Below, piece by piece: positions 5,529 through 11,191 of a stretch of DNA of 11,191 nucleotides. Numbering within the stretch: the stretch's first letter is position 1; the number at the start of each line of letters is the position of its first letter. Origin of the DNA: Clostridiaceae bacterium. Its GTDB lineage: Bacteria; Bacillota; Clostridia; DSM-8532. The translations under genes were made by a program, and so were the position numbers. The notes under the pieces were generated by a model. It was given only the letters and a program-made list of their open reading frames with translations, searched no databases and had not been told where the DNA came from. The DNA lies in the NCBI GenBank assembly GCA_012727625.1, contig JAAYGP010000123.1, positions 1 to 11,191 of the forward strand. Reading direction: 5' to 3'.

Positions 5529-7157
5529 ATGAAACTTACTTTTTTGGGCGCCGCACGCACGGTAACAGGTTCCTGTCACCTGATTGAAACTGATGATTTA
5601 AATATTCTTGTTGATTGCGGGATGTTTCAGGGCAGAGCAAAAGAGGAAGCTCTCAATGAACAGCCACTTCCTGTAAAACCCTCTGAAATAGATTATGTTT
5701 TACTAACTCATGCACATATAGATCACAGCGGAAGAATCCCCTGGCTGTACGTGAACGGCTTCAAAGGAGAAGTTATTGCGCATAAGGCTACTGTGGAATT
5801 ATGCAGCTTGATGCTGCCTGACAGCGGCCACATTCAGGAGTTTGAGGCCGAATGGAAAAACCGTAAAAGAATGCGCGCCGGCAGAGAACCGATACCACCC
5901 CTGTATAACCTTGCGCAGGCGCAGGAATCATTAAGGCTCTTCAGAAGCATACCCTATGATGAAGTTATAAATCTAACCGATAATGTAAAAATAAGATACA
6001 GCAACTCAGGCCATATGCTGGGTTCAGCCTTTATAGAAATATGGATCAATGAAGATGGAAGAGAAACAAAGCTTGTTTTTACAGGAGATTTAGGTAATAC
6101 GGATATTCCTATACTTAAGGATCCCGAGAGCATATCTGAAGCTGATTATCTGATTATCGAATCAACTTACGGAAATAAACTGCATATAGATAACAAAAGC
6201 AAAGCTGAAAGGTTTCTGGATATTGTTACAGAAACTCTTGACAAAGGCGGAAATGTAATAATTCCTTCCTTTGCTGTTGGCCGCACACAGGAGATTATTT
6301 ATGAAATAAACAAAAACCTCGCAAATTACGGAGAAAAAGCAAACAAACTGATGAATGCTCCCGTATTTATTGATAGCCCCTTAGCTATTAATGCCACGGA
6401 TGTTTACAAGAATCATCTGGATTCTTATGACGAAGAAGCCAGATGGTATATTGAAAACGGAGACCACCCGCTGGATTTTCCGAATCTGCGTTTTACGAGA
6501 ACCGCTGAGGAATCAAAGGCGCTGAATAAAGTGAAAGGCGGCTGTATAATAATATCTGCCAGCGGAATGTGCGAGGCAGGCAGAATAAAGCATCATCTCA
6601 AGCACAACCTTTGGCGCAGGGAATGCACAGTTCTTTTTGTCGGTTACCAGGCTGAAGGAACCCTTGGCCGCAGGCTGGTTGACGGAGCTGAAAGAGTGCA
6701 TATTTTTGGGGAAGAGGTAACAGTCAACGCCAGAATTGAGATGATAGACGGTTATTCCGGGCATGCGGATTACATTGGTATTTTAAACTGGATGAAAAAT
6801 TTCAGCAGTCTGCCAAAACGTGTTTTCCTGGTACACGGTGAAGAGCAGGCATTGTATTCACTTTCCGAAAGGATAAGGAACGAATTCAAAATAGAACCTG
6901 CCATTCCGTCAAGGGAGGAATCCTTTGTTATAAGCGGCATCCGTGAAGTCAGCCGGGGATTTGAAAAAGGAGCAGAACAGCAATTCCGCTATCTGGGTAT
7001 TATCAGTCTTTTGGAGGATGTTAAGGAAGGAATCGCTGATGTGTCTGAAATGCTTATGGATGAGCTTAAAGCCGGAGTGGATGACAATAGGTTAAAGGAT
7101 ATTCAGAAGAAACTGAGAATCCTCCAGAAAGATATGGTGGAATTATTGAAGATTTAA
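5529..7157 (+). CDS. Metallo-beta-lactamase/beta-CASP RNase-family protein
   Basis: This looks like a zinc-dependent RNA-cleaving or RNA-trimming enzyme of the CPSF73/Ysh1-like group, cytoplasmic. Metal ligands are seen in order: HAHIDH (H61, H63, D65, H66), H162 in NSGHMLGS, D187 in FTGDLGN, then beta-CASP motifs including ASGMCEAG, SGHADY (H412) and VHGEEQAL (H436). The catalytic core ends near residue 465. The product has 542 residues, about 80-110 longer than compact bacterial relatives. The extra C-terminal tail (about 480-542) is charged and helical, with heptad-like leucines (LKDIQKKLRILQKDMVELL). ATG 5529 has GAGG seven bases upstream. The gene starts 49 bp after mnmA. It is not RNase J-like in its N-terminal motifs. 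The substrate is unknown. Confidence 0.85.
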   Translation: MKLTFLGAARTVTGSCHLIETDDLNILVDCGMFQGRAKEEALNEQPLPVKPSEIDYVLLTHAHIDHSGRIPWLYVNGFKGEVIAHKATVELCSLMLPDSGHIQEFEAEWKNRKRMRAGREPIPPLYNLAQAQESLRLFRSIPYDEVINLTDNVKIRYSNSGHMLGSAFIEIWINEDGRETKLVFTGDLGNTDIPILKDPESISEADYLIIESTYGNKLHIDNKSKAERFLDIVTETLDKGGNVIIPSFAVGRTQEIIYEINKNLANYGEKANKLMNAPVFIDSPLAINATDVYKNHLDSYDEEARWYIENGDHPLDFPNLRFTRTAEESKALNKVKGGCIIISASGMCEAGRIKHHLKHNLWRRECTVLFVGYQAEGTLGRRLVDGAERVHIFGEEVTVNARIEMIDGYSGHADYIGILNWMKNFSSLPKRVFLVHGEEQALYSLSERIRNEFKIEPAIPSREESFVISGIREVSRGFEKGAEQQFRYLGIISLLEDVKEGIADVSEMLMDELKAGVDDNRLKDIQKKLRILQKDMVELLKI

Positions 7158-7262
7158 ACTTCTTGCGCTATTTTAGCCTTTGTTTTAAAATTGATATGGA
7201 ATGGATTCATAACTGCCATGTAATGCATAGTTTAGCAAAGTAAAACTGGTTAAGGAGCACAT

Positions 7263-8405
7263 ATGACGGAACCTGTCAGAAGAATGATAATATCTATAAT
7301 AAGAGTAGCCCTTATTCTTCTTGGTGTATATCTGCTGATACGCTTAAGTTTATATTGCATACCATTTGTTATAGCATTTATATTATCCAGCCTGATTGAG
7401 CCTGTTGTAAGTTTTTTGGAACGAAAGGTTAAAATACCAAGAAAAATAGGTTCAGTGTTTTCAATCTTTCTGGTTTTATCGGTTCTTGGCACCATATTAG
7501 GACTTGTCATTACACGACTTGTCAGGGAAATTATAAATGTTTACAACCAGATTAATGAGATTTTCGGGAGCTTGCAACTATTCTTTGAAGCTGTAATTGA
7601 AAGGGTAAACAGATTTTATATATCACTTCCAAAGACCATCAGTGACACAATTGATCAGTATTTTGCTGATGCGGCCAGCAATGCTAAAGAATTGCTGACG
7701 CCAATGGTTAACGGTATAACCAATTTTACTTTGAGCTTGCCGCAGGCTTTGGTATTTCTTATTGTAACCATATTGGCCACTTATTTTATTACAAGTGATA
7801 AAGATAAAATAAATTCATTTTTGGATACCCAGCTTCCAAACCAATGGATGGATAAAACGCGAACCGTAATGAATAAGTTGTTTTCAGCGTTGTTTGGCTG
7901 GATGAGGGCTCAGTTTATTCTTATGATTGTAACATTCACGGAGCTCACTGTTGCGTTTTTGGTTATGCGCATAGAAAACGGTCTTTTGTTTGCTGCTCTG
8001 ATTGCCATTGTAGACGCGTTACCTGTGTTTGGCGTGGGTACTTTTCTGATTCCCTGGGGCACTATTGAGCTGCTTTCGGGGAATTACCAGAGAGGTTTGT
8101 CTTTACTGCTGTTATACATAATTATTCTTGTTATAAGGCAGTTAATAGAGCCGAAAATTGTGGGACAGCAGATAGGAATACATCCGTTGCTTACCCTGTT
8201 TTCAATGTATCTGGGTCTTCAGCTGATGGGAATTGTGGGAATGATTGTGGGCCCGGTTCTGACAGTTATTATAAAAGGCCTTATAGACGCAGTTATAAAA
8301 GCAGATGGCTTCTCAACATGGGTTCAGCGCACCCTTGGATTTTCCCCAAGGCCATTCAGGGCTAAAAAAGAAAATCCGGTAAAAAAAGAGGAAGCAGTTA
8401 AGTAG
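7263..8405 (+). CDS. ytvI: Sporulation integral membrane protein YtvI (AI-2E transporter superfamily)
   Basis: The 380-residue protein has the family's layout. Membrane spans lie near 8-26, 30-47 and 63-85. A soluble helical segment (about 86-155) follows, then spans near 158-180, 213-235, 240-265, 275-300 and 310-345, and a basic lysine-rich tail. VDALPVFGVGT and RQLIEPKIVG are conserved family stretches. The superfamily (PF01594) includes the AI-2 exporter TqsA and ion exporters. The Firmicutes subgroup with this length is YtvI, linked to sporulation. No autoinducer role should be assumed. ATG 7263 has AAGGAG five bases upstream. It starts 105 bp after the beta-CASP gene, so it may have its own promoter, but no strong one is visible. 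It is convergent with sigK, another sporulation gene. Confidence 0.8.
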   Translation: MTEPVRRMIISIIRVALILLGVYLLIRLSLYCIPFVIAFILSSLIEPVVSFLERKVKIPRKIGSVFSIFLVLSVLGTILGLVITRLVREIINVYNQINEIFGSLQLFFEAVIERVNRFYISLPKTISDTIDQYFADAASNAKELLTPMVNGITNFTLSLPQALVFLIVTILATYFITSDKDKINSFLDTQLPNQWMDKTRTVMNKLFSALFGWMRAQFILMIVTFTELTVAFLVMRIENGLLFAALIAIVDALPVFGVGTFLIPWGTIELLSGNYQRGLSLLLLYIIILVIRQLIEPKIVGQQIGIHPLLTLFSMYLGLQLMGIVGMIVGPVLTVIIKGLIDAVIKADGFSTWVQRTLGFSPRPFRAKKENPVKKEEAVK

Positions 8406-8443
8406 GTCAGTTATTGTGTAATAGCGGAAACAAGAGCTTCATT
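8406..8443 (-). repeat. Dispersed intergenic repeat, copy B
   Basis: This is the reverse complement of copy A (33 of 38 matches; 23 of 24 over the core). It starts directly after the ytvI stop codon. It also shares AATGAAGCTCTTGT and TTACACAAT with copy C, but has eight bases (TTCCGCTA) between them where copy C has one. Confidence 0.7.
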
Positions 8444-8449
8444 CCGCTA
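8422..8449 (+). terminator. Hairpin after ytvI, possible terminator
   Basis: TAGCGGAA (8422-8429) and TTCCGCTA (8442-8449) form a perfect 8-bp stem with a 12-nt loop, 17 bases after the ytvI stop. The sequence after it (AAGTCTCTTTC) is only moderately U-rich, so termination would be weak or need help. The stem overlaps repeat copy B. Confidence 0.45.
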
Positions 8450-8543
8450 AAGTCTCTTTCTGATGCACAATATCTTTTCACAGAACCTGTTAATAATAAC
8501 AAAAATAGATTGGAAATGGAATATAATTGCAAGCAAAATGAGA

Positions 8544-8564
8544 AAGCAGCTTAATAATCTGCTT
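8544..8564. other. Small hairpin in the convergent region
   Basis: AAGCAG (8544-8549) pairs with CTGCTT (8559-8564) around a 9-nt loop. No U-run follows on either strand. The AGAAAGCAGC arm (8541-8550) also occurs in the leader inverted repeat at 204-213. Confidence 0.3.
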
Positions 8565-8601
8565 CCATATTAAGCGAAAAGCTGGTATGTTTGTAATATA
8601 T

Positions 8602-8662
8602 AAAAAACAGATAAGCCAATTGTGTAAGACAAGAGCTTCATTTGATAAGCGGCTGTTTATCT
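8602..8662 (-). terminator. Likely intrinsic terminator of sigK
   Basis: Read on the minus strand, AGATAA (8662-8657), a 3-nt bulge and GCC (8653-8651) pair with GGC (8617-8615) and TTATCT (8614-8609). G (8608) and six T (8607-8602) follow. The hairpin plus U-tract starts about 37 bp after the sigK stop. The loop is long (33 nt) and holds repeat copy C, and an alternative AAACAG/CTGTTT pairing exists, so the exact fold is uncertain. Confidence 0.5.
8619..8642 (-). repeat. Dispersed intergenic repeat, copy C
   Basis: On the minus strand this reads AATGAAGCTCTTGT (14 bases identical to copy B), one C, then TTACACAAT (9 bases identical to copy B). The eight-base right hairpin arm of copy B is missing. 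It extends leftwards as CAAATGAAGC, shared with copy A. Confidence 0.6.
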
Positions 8663-8698
8663 ATTAACAGAGCATCAGTATATAAATGTCTTATCATG

Positions 8699-9394
8699 TC
8701 AATTTTGAAATTCCTTGTATAATTTGTTTATAGCTTTTTTTTCGATACGGGAAACATAGGAACGCGATATTCCAAGCATTTTTGCTATTTCACGCTGGGT
8801 TTTGTTGGAGCCGTTAAACAAGCCATATCTTAGCTCCAATATGGTTTTCTCGCGACCCCGCAGAACTTCGGTTATTTTTTTGTAGAGTTTTTTTACCTGG
8901 AATTTAAGTGCTATCTTGTCATCTATACAATCTTCTTTGCTTCCCAATATATCCAACAGCGATATTTCATTACCCTCCTTATCAGTTCCAATTGGTTCAT
9001 GCAAAGATATTTCATTTTGAAACTTTTTGGTTGTTCTTAAATACATTAGGATTTCATTATCAATACACCTGGCAGCATAGGTGGCAAGGCGTATTCTCTT
9101 TTCCGGGTTAAAACTTGAAATAGCTTTAATTAACCCAATTGTTCCAATTGAGATTAGATCATCGCATTCAACATTTCCTGCGCTGTATTTCTTTGCAATA
9201 TGCGCAACCAGCCTGAGGTTTCTCTCCACAAGAATATTACGAGCTTCTTCACTTCCCTGGTGATAAAGTTCAAGGTATTTTTTCTCTTCATCGGAACTTA
9301 ATGGATGGGGAAAGGATTGTGAGTTGGTAATATATCCGGTAAAATAGATTGCGGAGCAGGCTTCCTTAAGAATGTGAAAAAAAAAGTCAAACAT
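8699..9394 (-). CDS. sigK: Sporulation sigma factor SigK, with pro-sequence
   Basis: SigK directs late mother-cell transcription during spore formation (coat, cortex, mother-cell lysis). The 231-residue product keeps the SigK pattern: FPHPLSSDEEKKYLELY (28-44), RNLRLVAHIAKKY, the region 2 stretch DLISIGTIGLIKAI, LATYAARCIDNEILMYLR, LHEPIGTDKEGNEISLLDIL, and a region 4 helix-turn-helix at about 198-225 (KTQREIAKMLGISRSYVSRIEKK). The first ~20 residues (MFDFFFHILKEACSAIYFTG) form a hydrophobic pro-sequence. Its spacing to FP is the same as in Bacillus pro-SigK, which suggests processing by a SpoIVFB-like protease. The gene is uninterrupted: no skin element. The minus-strand ATG at 9394 has GGGTGGTG seven bases upstream. 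It is convergent with ytvI and divergent from sigI. Confidence 0.95.
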   Translation of the reverse strand: MFDFFFHILKEACSAIYFTGYITNSQSFPHPLSSDEEKKYLELYHQGSEEARNILVERNLRLVAHIAKKYSAGNVECDDLISIGTIGLIKAISSFNPEKRIRLATYAARCIDNEILMYLRTTKKFQNEISLHEPIGTDKEGNEISLLDILGSKEDCIDDKIALKFQVKKLYKKITEVLRGREKTILELRYGLFNGSNKTQREIAKMLGISRSYVSRIEKKAINKLYKEFQN

Positions 9395-9429
9395 ACCATT
9401 TCACCACCCTGAAAAAAACACTATATATA

Positions 9430-9466
9430 AGCATATGAAAGAAGCGCGGTTTAGGTGCTTGTACAA
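9430..9466 (-). promoter_or_regulatory. Possible SigE/SpoIIID control region of sigK
   Basis: On the minus strand, CATATGCT (9437-9430) matches the SigE -10 consensus CATAYAMT at 7 of 8. TTGTACAAGC (9466-9457) matches the SpoIIID consensus WWRRACARNY at 9 of 10. The SigE -35 is poor (GCACCTA). In Bacillus, sigK is transcribed by SigE with SpoIIID, which fits a weak -35 helped by an activator. Assignment here is inference. Confidence 0.3.
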
Positions 9467-9513
9467 TAAAATTAAAATTATTGAAGGCACCAGTTGTAAT
9501 GCCTGTTTTTACC

Positions 9514-9526
9514 GTATGAAACATAC
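9514..9526. promoter_or_regulatory. Small perfect palindrome in the sigK/sigI divergent region
   Basis: GTATG-AAA-CATAC is a perfect 5-bp inverted repeat with a 3-bp centre, about midway between the two divergent genes. It could be an operator or a short hairpin; no regulator can be named. Confidence 0.25.
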
Positions 9527-9585
9527 AAAAACACAAATCTTGCGGTAACAGCCAAATAATACATTTATATGACATTTTATTGCCC

Positions 9586-9618
9586 TTGCTGGAAAAAATG
9601 ATTAAGAGTATATATAAT
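9586..9618 (+). promoter_or_regulatory. Candidate sigma-A promoter of sigI-rsgI
   Basis: TTGCTG (9586-9591), a 17-bp spacer and TATATA (9609-9614) form one option. TGGAAA (9590-9595), a 17-bp spacer and a perfect TATAAT (9613-9618) form an overlapping one. A third set, TTGAAA at 9634 with TTTAAA at 9657, lies closer to the gene. These are vegetative-type, not SigI-type, elements. Confidence 0.4.
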
Positions 9619-9717
9619 AAAATCAAGTTAAGTTTGAAAACAATGAACATTAAAATTTTAAAAACGCTGTTACAGTGTTGTTTGTGTTAAATAAGGGATA
9701 TGTTAGGAACATATAAA

Positions 9718-10413
9718 ATGAGTTATAAGCAACTGGAACATATGGTTCTGGAAAGCAAACATGATGAGGAAAAACTGAATGATTTACTGGTATCATATAA
9801 GCCATTCATAGCATCCTGCACCAACAAAGTTTCGGGTAAATTCATGAGGTATGGTTCCGACGATGAACTGTCAATAGCCATGATGGCGTTTGTACAGGCA
9901 GTCATGAACTATATACCTGAAAATGGTGATTTCTTAAATTATGCCAAAGTAATCATAAGAAACAAAGTGATTGATTATTACAGAAGTCAGACCAAACATC
10001 TCAACAGAATGATATACATAAAAACAGATGATGATGCCGAAGATACACTTGAAATTCAGGCATCAATGGATGCATATGACGAAGAGAAAGCAAAGGCGGA
10101 TAGAATATTGGAGATCAATTTACTGAAAGAAACGCTTTCTCATTATGGTATTAGTTTTTGGGATTTGGAAAGTGTGGCTCCAAAGAATAAAAAAACCAAA
10201 CAAATATGTAAAGATGTGATATGCTTTATATATAACAACCCGATATTATTTAATGAAGTGCTTAAAAACAAAAATCTTCCTGTTACACAAATAGAAAAAG
10301 GTCTTCGGATAAAAAGAAAAAGATTTGAAAGACACAGAAAATATATACTTACCGTGCTAATTATAAAAACAGGCGATTTTCCATATTTATCAGAGTACAT
10401 AAAGGGGCTTTAG
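9718..10413 (+). CDS. sigI: SigI-family RNA polymerase sigma factor
   Basis: SigI factors are alternative sigma-70 proteins held inactive by membrane RsgI. In Bacillus they act in heat and envelope stress; in cellulolytic Clostridia they control polysaccharide-degrading genes. The 231-residue product matches SigI along its length: a YKPFIAS segment, DDELSIAMMAFVQAV, AKVIIRNKVIDYYR (region 2-like), then SHYGISFWDLESVAPKN and the C-terminal LPVTQIEKGLRIKRKRFERHRKYI DNA-binding part, ending TGDFPYLSEYIKGL. Start choice: ATG 9718 has AGGA nine bases upstream. An in-frame ATG at 9700 would add six residues, but its AAGGG site is only two bases away. The downstream anti-sigma gene is 17 bp away, the usual sigI-rsgI operon. 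Which of the paralogous clostridial SigI factors this is cannot be told. Confidence 0.92.
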   Translation: MSYKQLEHMVLESKHDEEKLNDLLVSYKPFIASCTNKVSGKFMRYGSDDELSIAMMAFVQAVMNYIPENGDFLNYAKVIIRNKVIDYYRSQTKHLNRMIYIKTDDDAEDTLEIQASMDAYDEEKAKADRILEINLLKETLSHYGISFWDLESVAPKNKKTKQICKDVICFIYNNPILFNEVLKNKNLPVTQIEKGLRIKRKRFERHRKYILTVLIIKTGDFPYLSEYIKGL

Positions 10414-10430
10414 CAAAGAAGGTGAGGTTA

Positions 10431-11191
10431 ATGAAAGGTATCATAATAGAGAAAAATACTGATAATTCTGTGCTTCTTTTATCCGACGGCAGTGTTATTA
10501 CAGTTAAATACGCACCAAATTTTGATATAGGTTCTGTAGTTTCTGTTAATGATGTAATAAGAACTTCAACTTTTTATATTAAAAAAATCGCATCAATGGT
10601 TGCATCAATTCTGATTATTATGTTTATTGGAATGGGAATATACGTATGGAAAAAACCGGTCCAGTATATATGCATTGATATCAACCCGTCTGTTGAACTG
10701 TCCGTTAATTGTTTTAACAGAATCATTTCAATAAACTCATTGAACGATGAAGGGTGGGAGCTGATTAAGGCAATATCCGTCAAGGCGGACAGGTATGAAA
10801 ACGGCATCAGTAAAATCATATCCAAAGCAAAAGAACTTGGTTATATTAAGGAAGAGGGGGACATCTTAATCAGCATATCATCGAATAATATGAAACTTAA
10901 CGAAAGAGTGCAGGCTACGATACTTGAAAGAGTAACTGACAATGTTGAAGTAATGACATTTGATACCAAGGAATACATCAAATCAGCTGAGAACGGATTG
11001 TCCCCGGGGAAAAGAGCCATTATAGAAATGGTACTTGAAAGCGAATCCTATGCTAAAAAAGAAGATTTGGTGGATGCGCCTGTTAAAGAATTAATTCAAA
11101 AATGGAATGAAAACAAAAATATCTTATCTGCAGCAGAAAGAAAAGAAGAAAACACTGAAGTGCATGAGCAGAATGTTGATATAAGCAGCAA
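10431..11191 (+). CDS. rsgI: Anti-sigma-I factor RsgI family protein, C-terminus beyond window
   Basis: At least 253 residues are visible and the frame is open to the right edge. Residues 1-45 form the cytoplasmic RsgI N-terminal domain that binds SigI (MKGIIIEKN..., LLSDGSVITVKY). One membrane helix lies at about 53-72. The extracytoplasmic part opens with YICIDINPSVEL (79-90), a family hallmark. RsgI proteins are reported to self-cleave at an Asn-Pro bond in this juxtamembrane region, and N85-P86 fits. The juxtamembrane domain continues to about 200 and a charged, Glu/Lys/Asn-rich linker begins near 215. In Clostridia a C-terminal sensor (carbohydrate-binding module, PA14, glycoside hydrolase and others) follows; here it is outside the window. 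ATG 10431 is preceded by AAGGTGAGG. The gene is clearly co-transcribed with sigI. Confidence 0.9.
   Translation, partial: MKGIIIEKNTDNSVLLLSDGSVITVKYAPNFDIGSVVSVNDVIRTSTFYIKKIASMVASILIIMFIGMGIYVWKKPVQYICIDINPSVELSVNCFNRIISINSLNDEGWELIKAISVKADRYENGISKIISKAKELGYIKEEGDILISISSNNMKLNERVQATILERVTDNVEVMTFDTKEYIKSAENGLSPGKRAIIEMVLESESYAKKEDLVDAPVKELIQKWNENKNILSAAERKEENTEVHEQNVDISS

Larger units (their letters stand above)
8406..8698. other. 293-bp convergent intergenic region (ytvI / sigK), rich in repeats and hairpins
   Basis: No gene is seen. The region holds repeat copy B with its hairpin (8406-8449), a 6-bp hairpin at 8544-8564, an imperfect hairpin around 8566-8590, repeat copy C (8619-8642) and a minus-strand terminator-like structure (8602-8662). 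Such content suits a transcription-termination zone between convergent genes. Confidence 0.6.
9395..9717. other. 323-bp divergent region between sigK and sigI
   Basis: No gene is supported. The region contains a possible mother-cell control region for sigK (9430-9466), a 5-bp hairpin AGGCA/TGCCT at 9485-9504 followed by GTTTTT, a 5-3-5 palindrome (9514-9526), and sigI promoter candidates (9586-9618 and 9634-9662). No C-rich run like that of SigI-type -35 elements is present. Confidence 0.6.

Noticed and set aside
7207..7233. SigE-type promoter for ytvI (TCATAAC and CATAGTTT)
   Set aside because: Both boxes have mismatches and the spacer is only 12 bp, so the match is too weak to list.
7263..8405. 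Autoinducer-2 exporter function
   Set aside because: The superfamily name alone suggests it; the length, clostridial context and sequence fit the sporulation YtvI subgroup better.
9485..9510. AGGCA/TGCCT hairpin with GTTTTT as a terminator
   Set aside because: The stem is only 5 bp and no plus-strand gene upstream would need terminating.
1..11191. CRISPR array, insertion sequence, prophage or defence system
   Set aside because: No regularly spaced repeats, transposase, integrase or nuclease-type defence genes are present; the beta-CASP protein fits housekeeping RNA processing.

Overview
The window is low-G+C DNA with strong GGAGG-type ribosome binding sites. It encodes a sporulation sigma factor (SigK), a sporulation membrane protein (YtvI) and a SigI/RsgI pair. 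Together these suggest an anaerobic, spore-forming Clostridia bacterium, and SigI/RsgI points to the polysaccharide-degrading Acetivibrio/Ruminiclostridium type. Genus is inference; no rRNA or other marker is present.

Layout, left to right. A tRNA-Pro(CGG) on the minus strand is cut by the left edge and has its own consensus-like promoter. A single plus-strand gene for a polytopic membrane protein with a C-terminal PDZ domain (MinJ-like) follows. A 347-bp AT-rich gap then holds a dispersed-repeat copy, possible promoters and a small palindrome. Next comes a long plus-strand series: iscS, iscU, thpR, mnmA, a beta-CASP metallo-beta-lactamase RNase-like gene, and ytvI. A 293-bp gap full of hairpins and repeats separates ytvI from the convergent minus-strand sigK. 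A 323-bp divergent gap then leads to plus-strand sigI and rsgI, and rsgI runs off the right edge.

How the genes fit together. IscS takes sulfur from cysteine; IscU assembles Fe-S clusters; MnmA puts sulfur on U34 of tRNAs and draws its sulfur from a cysteine desulfurase. ThpR and the beta-CASP protein are RNA-end or RNA-cleaving enzyme families. The block therefore reads as sulfur trafficking plus tRNA/RNA maturation. ytvI and sigK are sporulation genes. SigI/RsgI is a membrane-signalling sigma/anti-sigma pair whose sensor domain lies beyond the window.

The least explained structure is a short dispersed repeat with core AATGAAGCTYTTGT. It occurs at about 1628-1665, 8406-8443 (reverse) and 8619-8642 (reverse), always just downstream of a gene's 3' end. 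A possible decayed copy follows iscS. No CRISPR array, transposase, prophage or defence cassette is visible.
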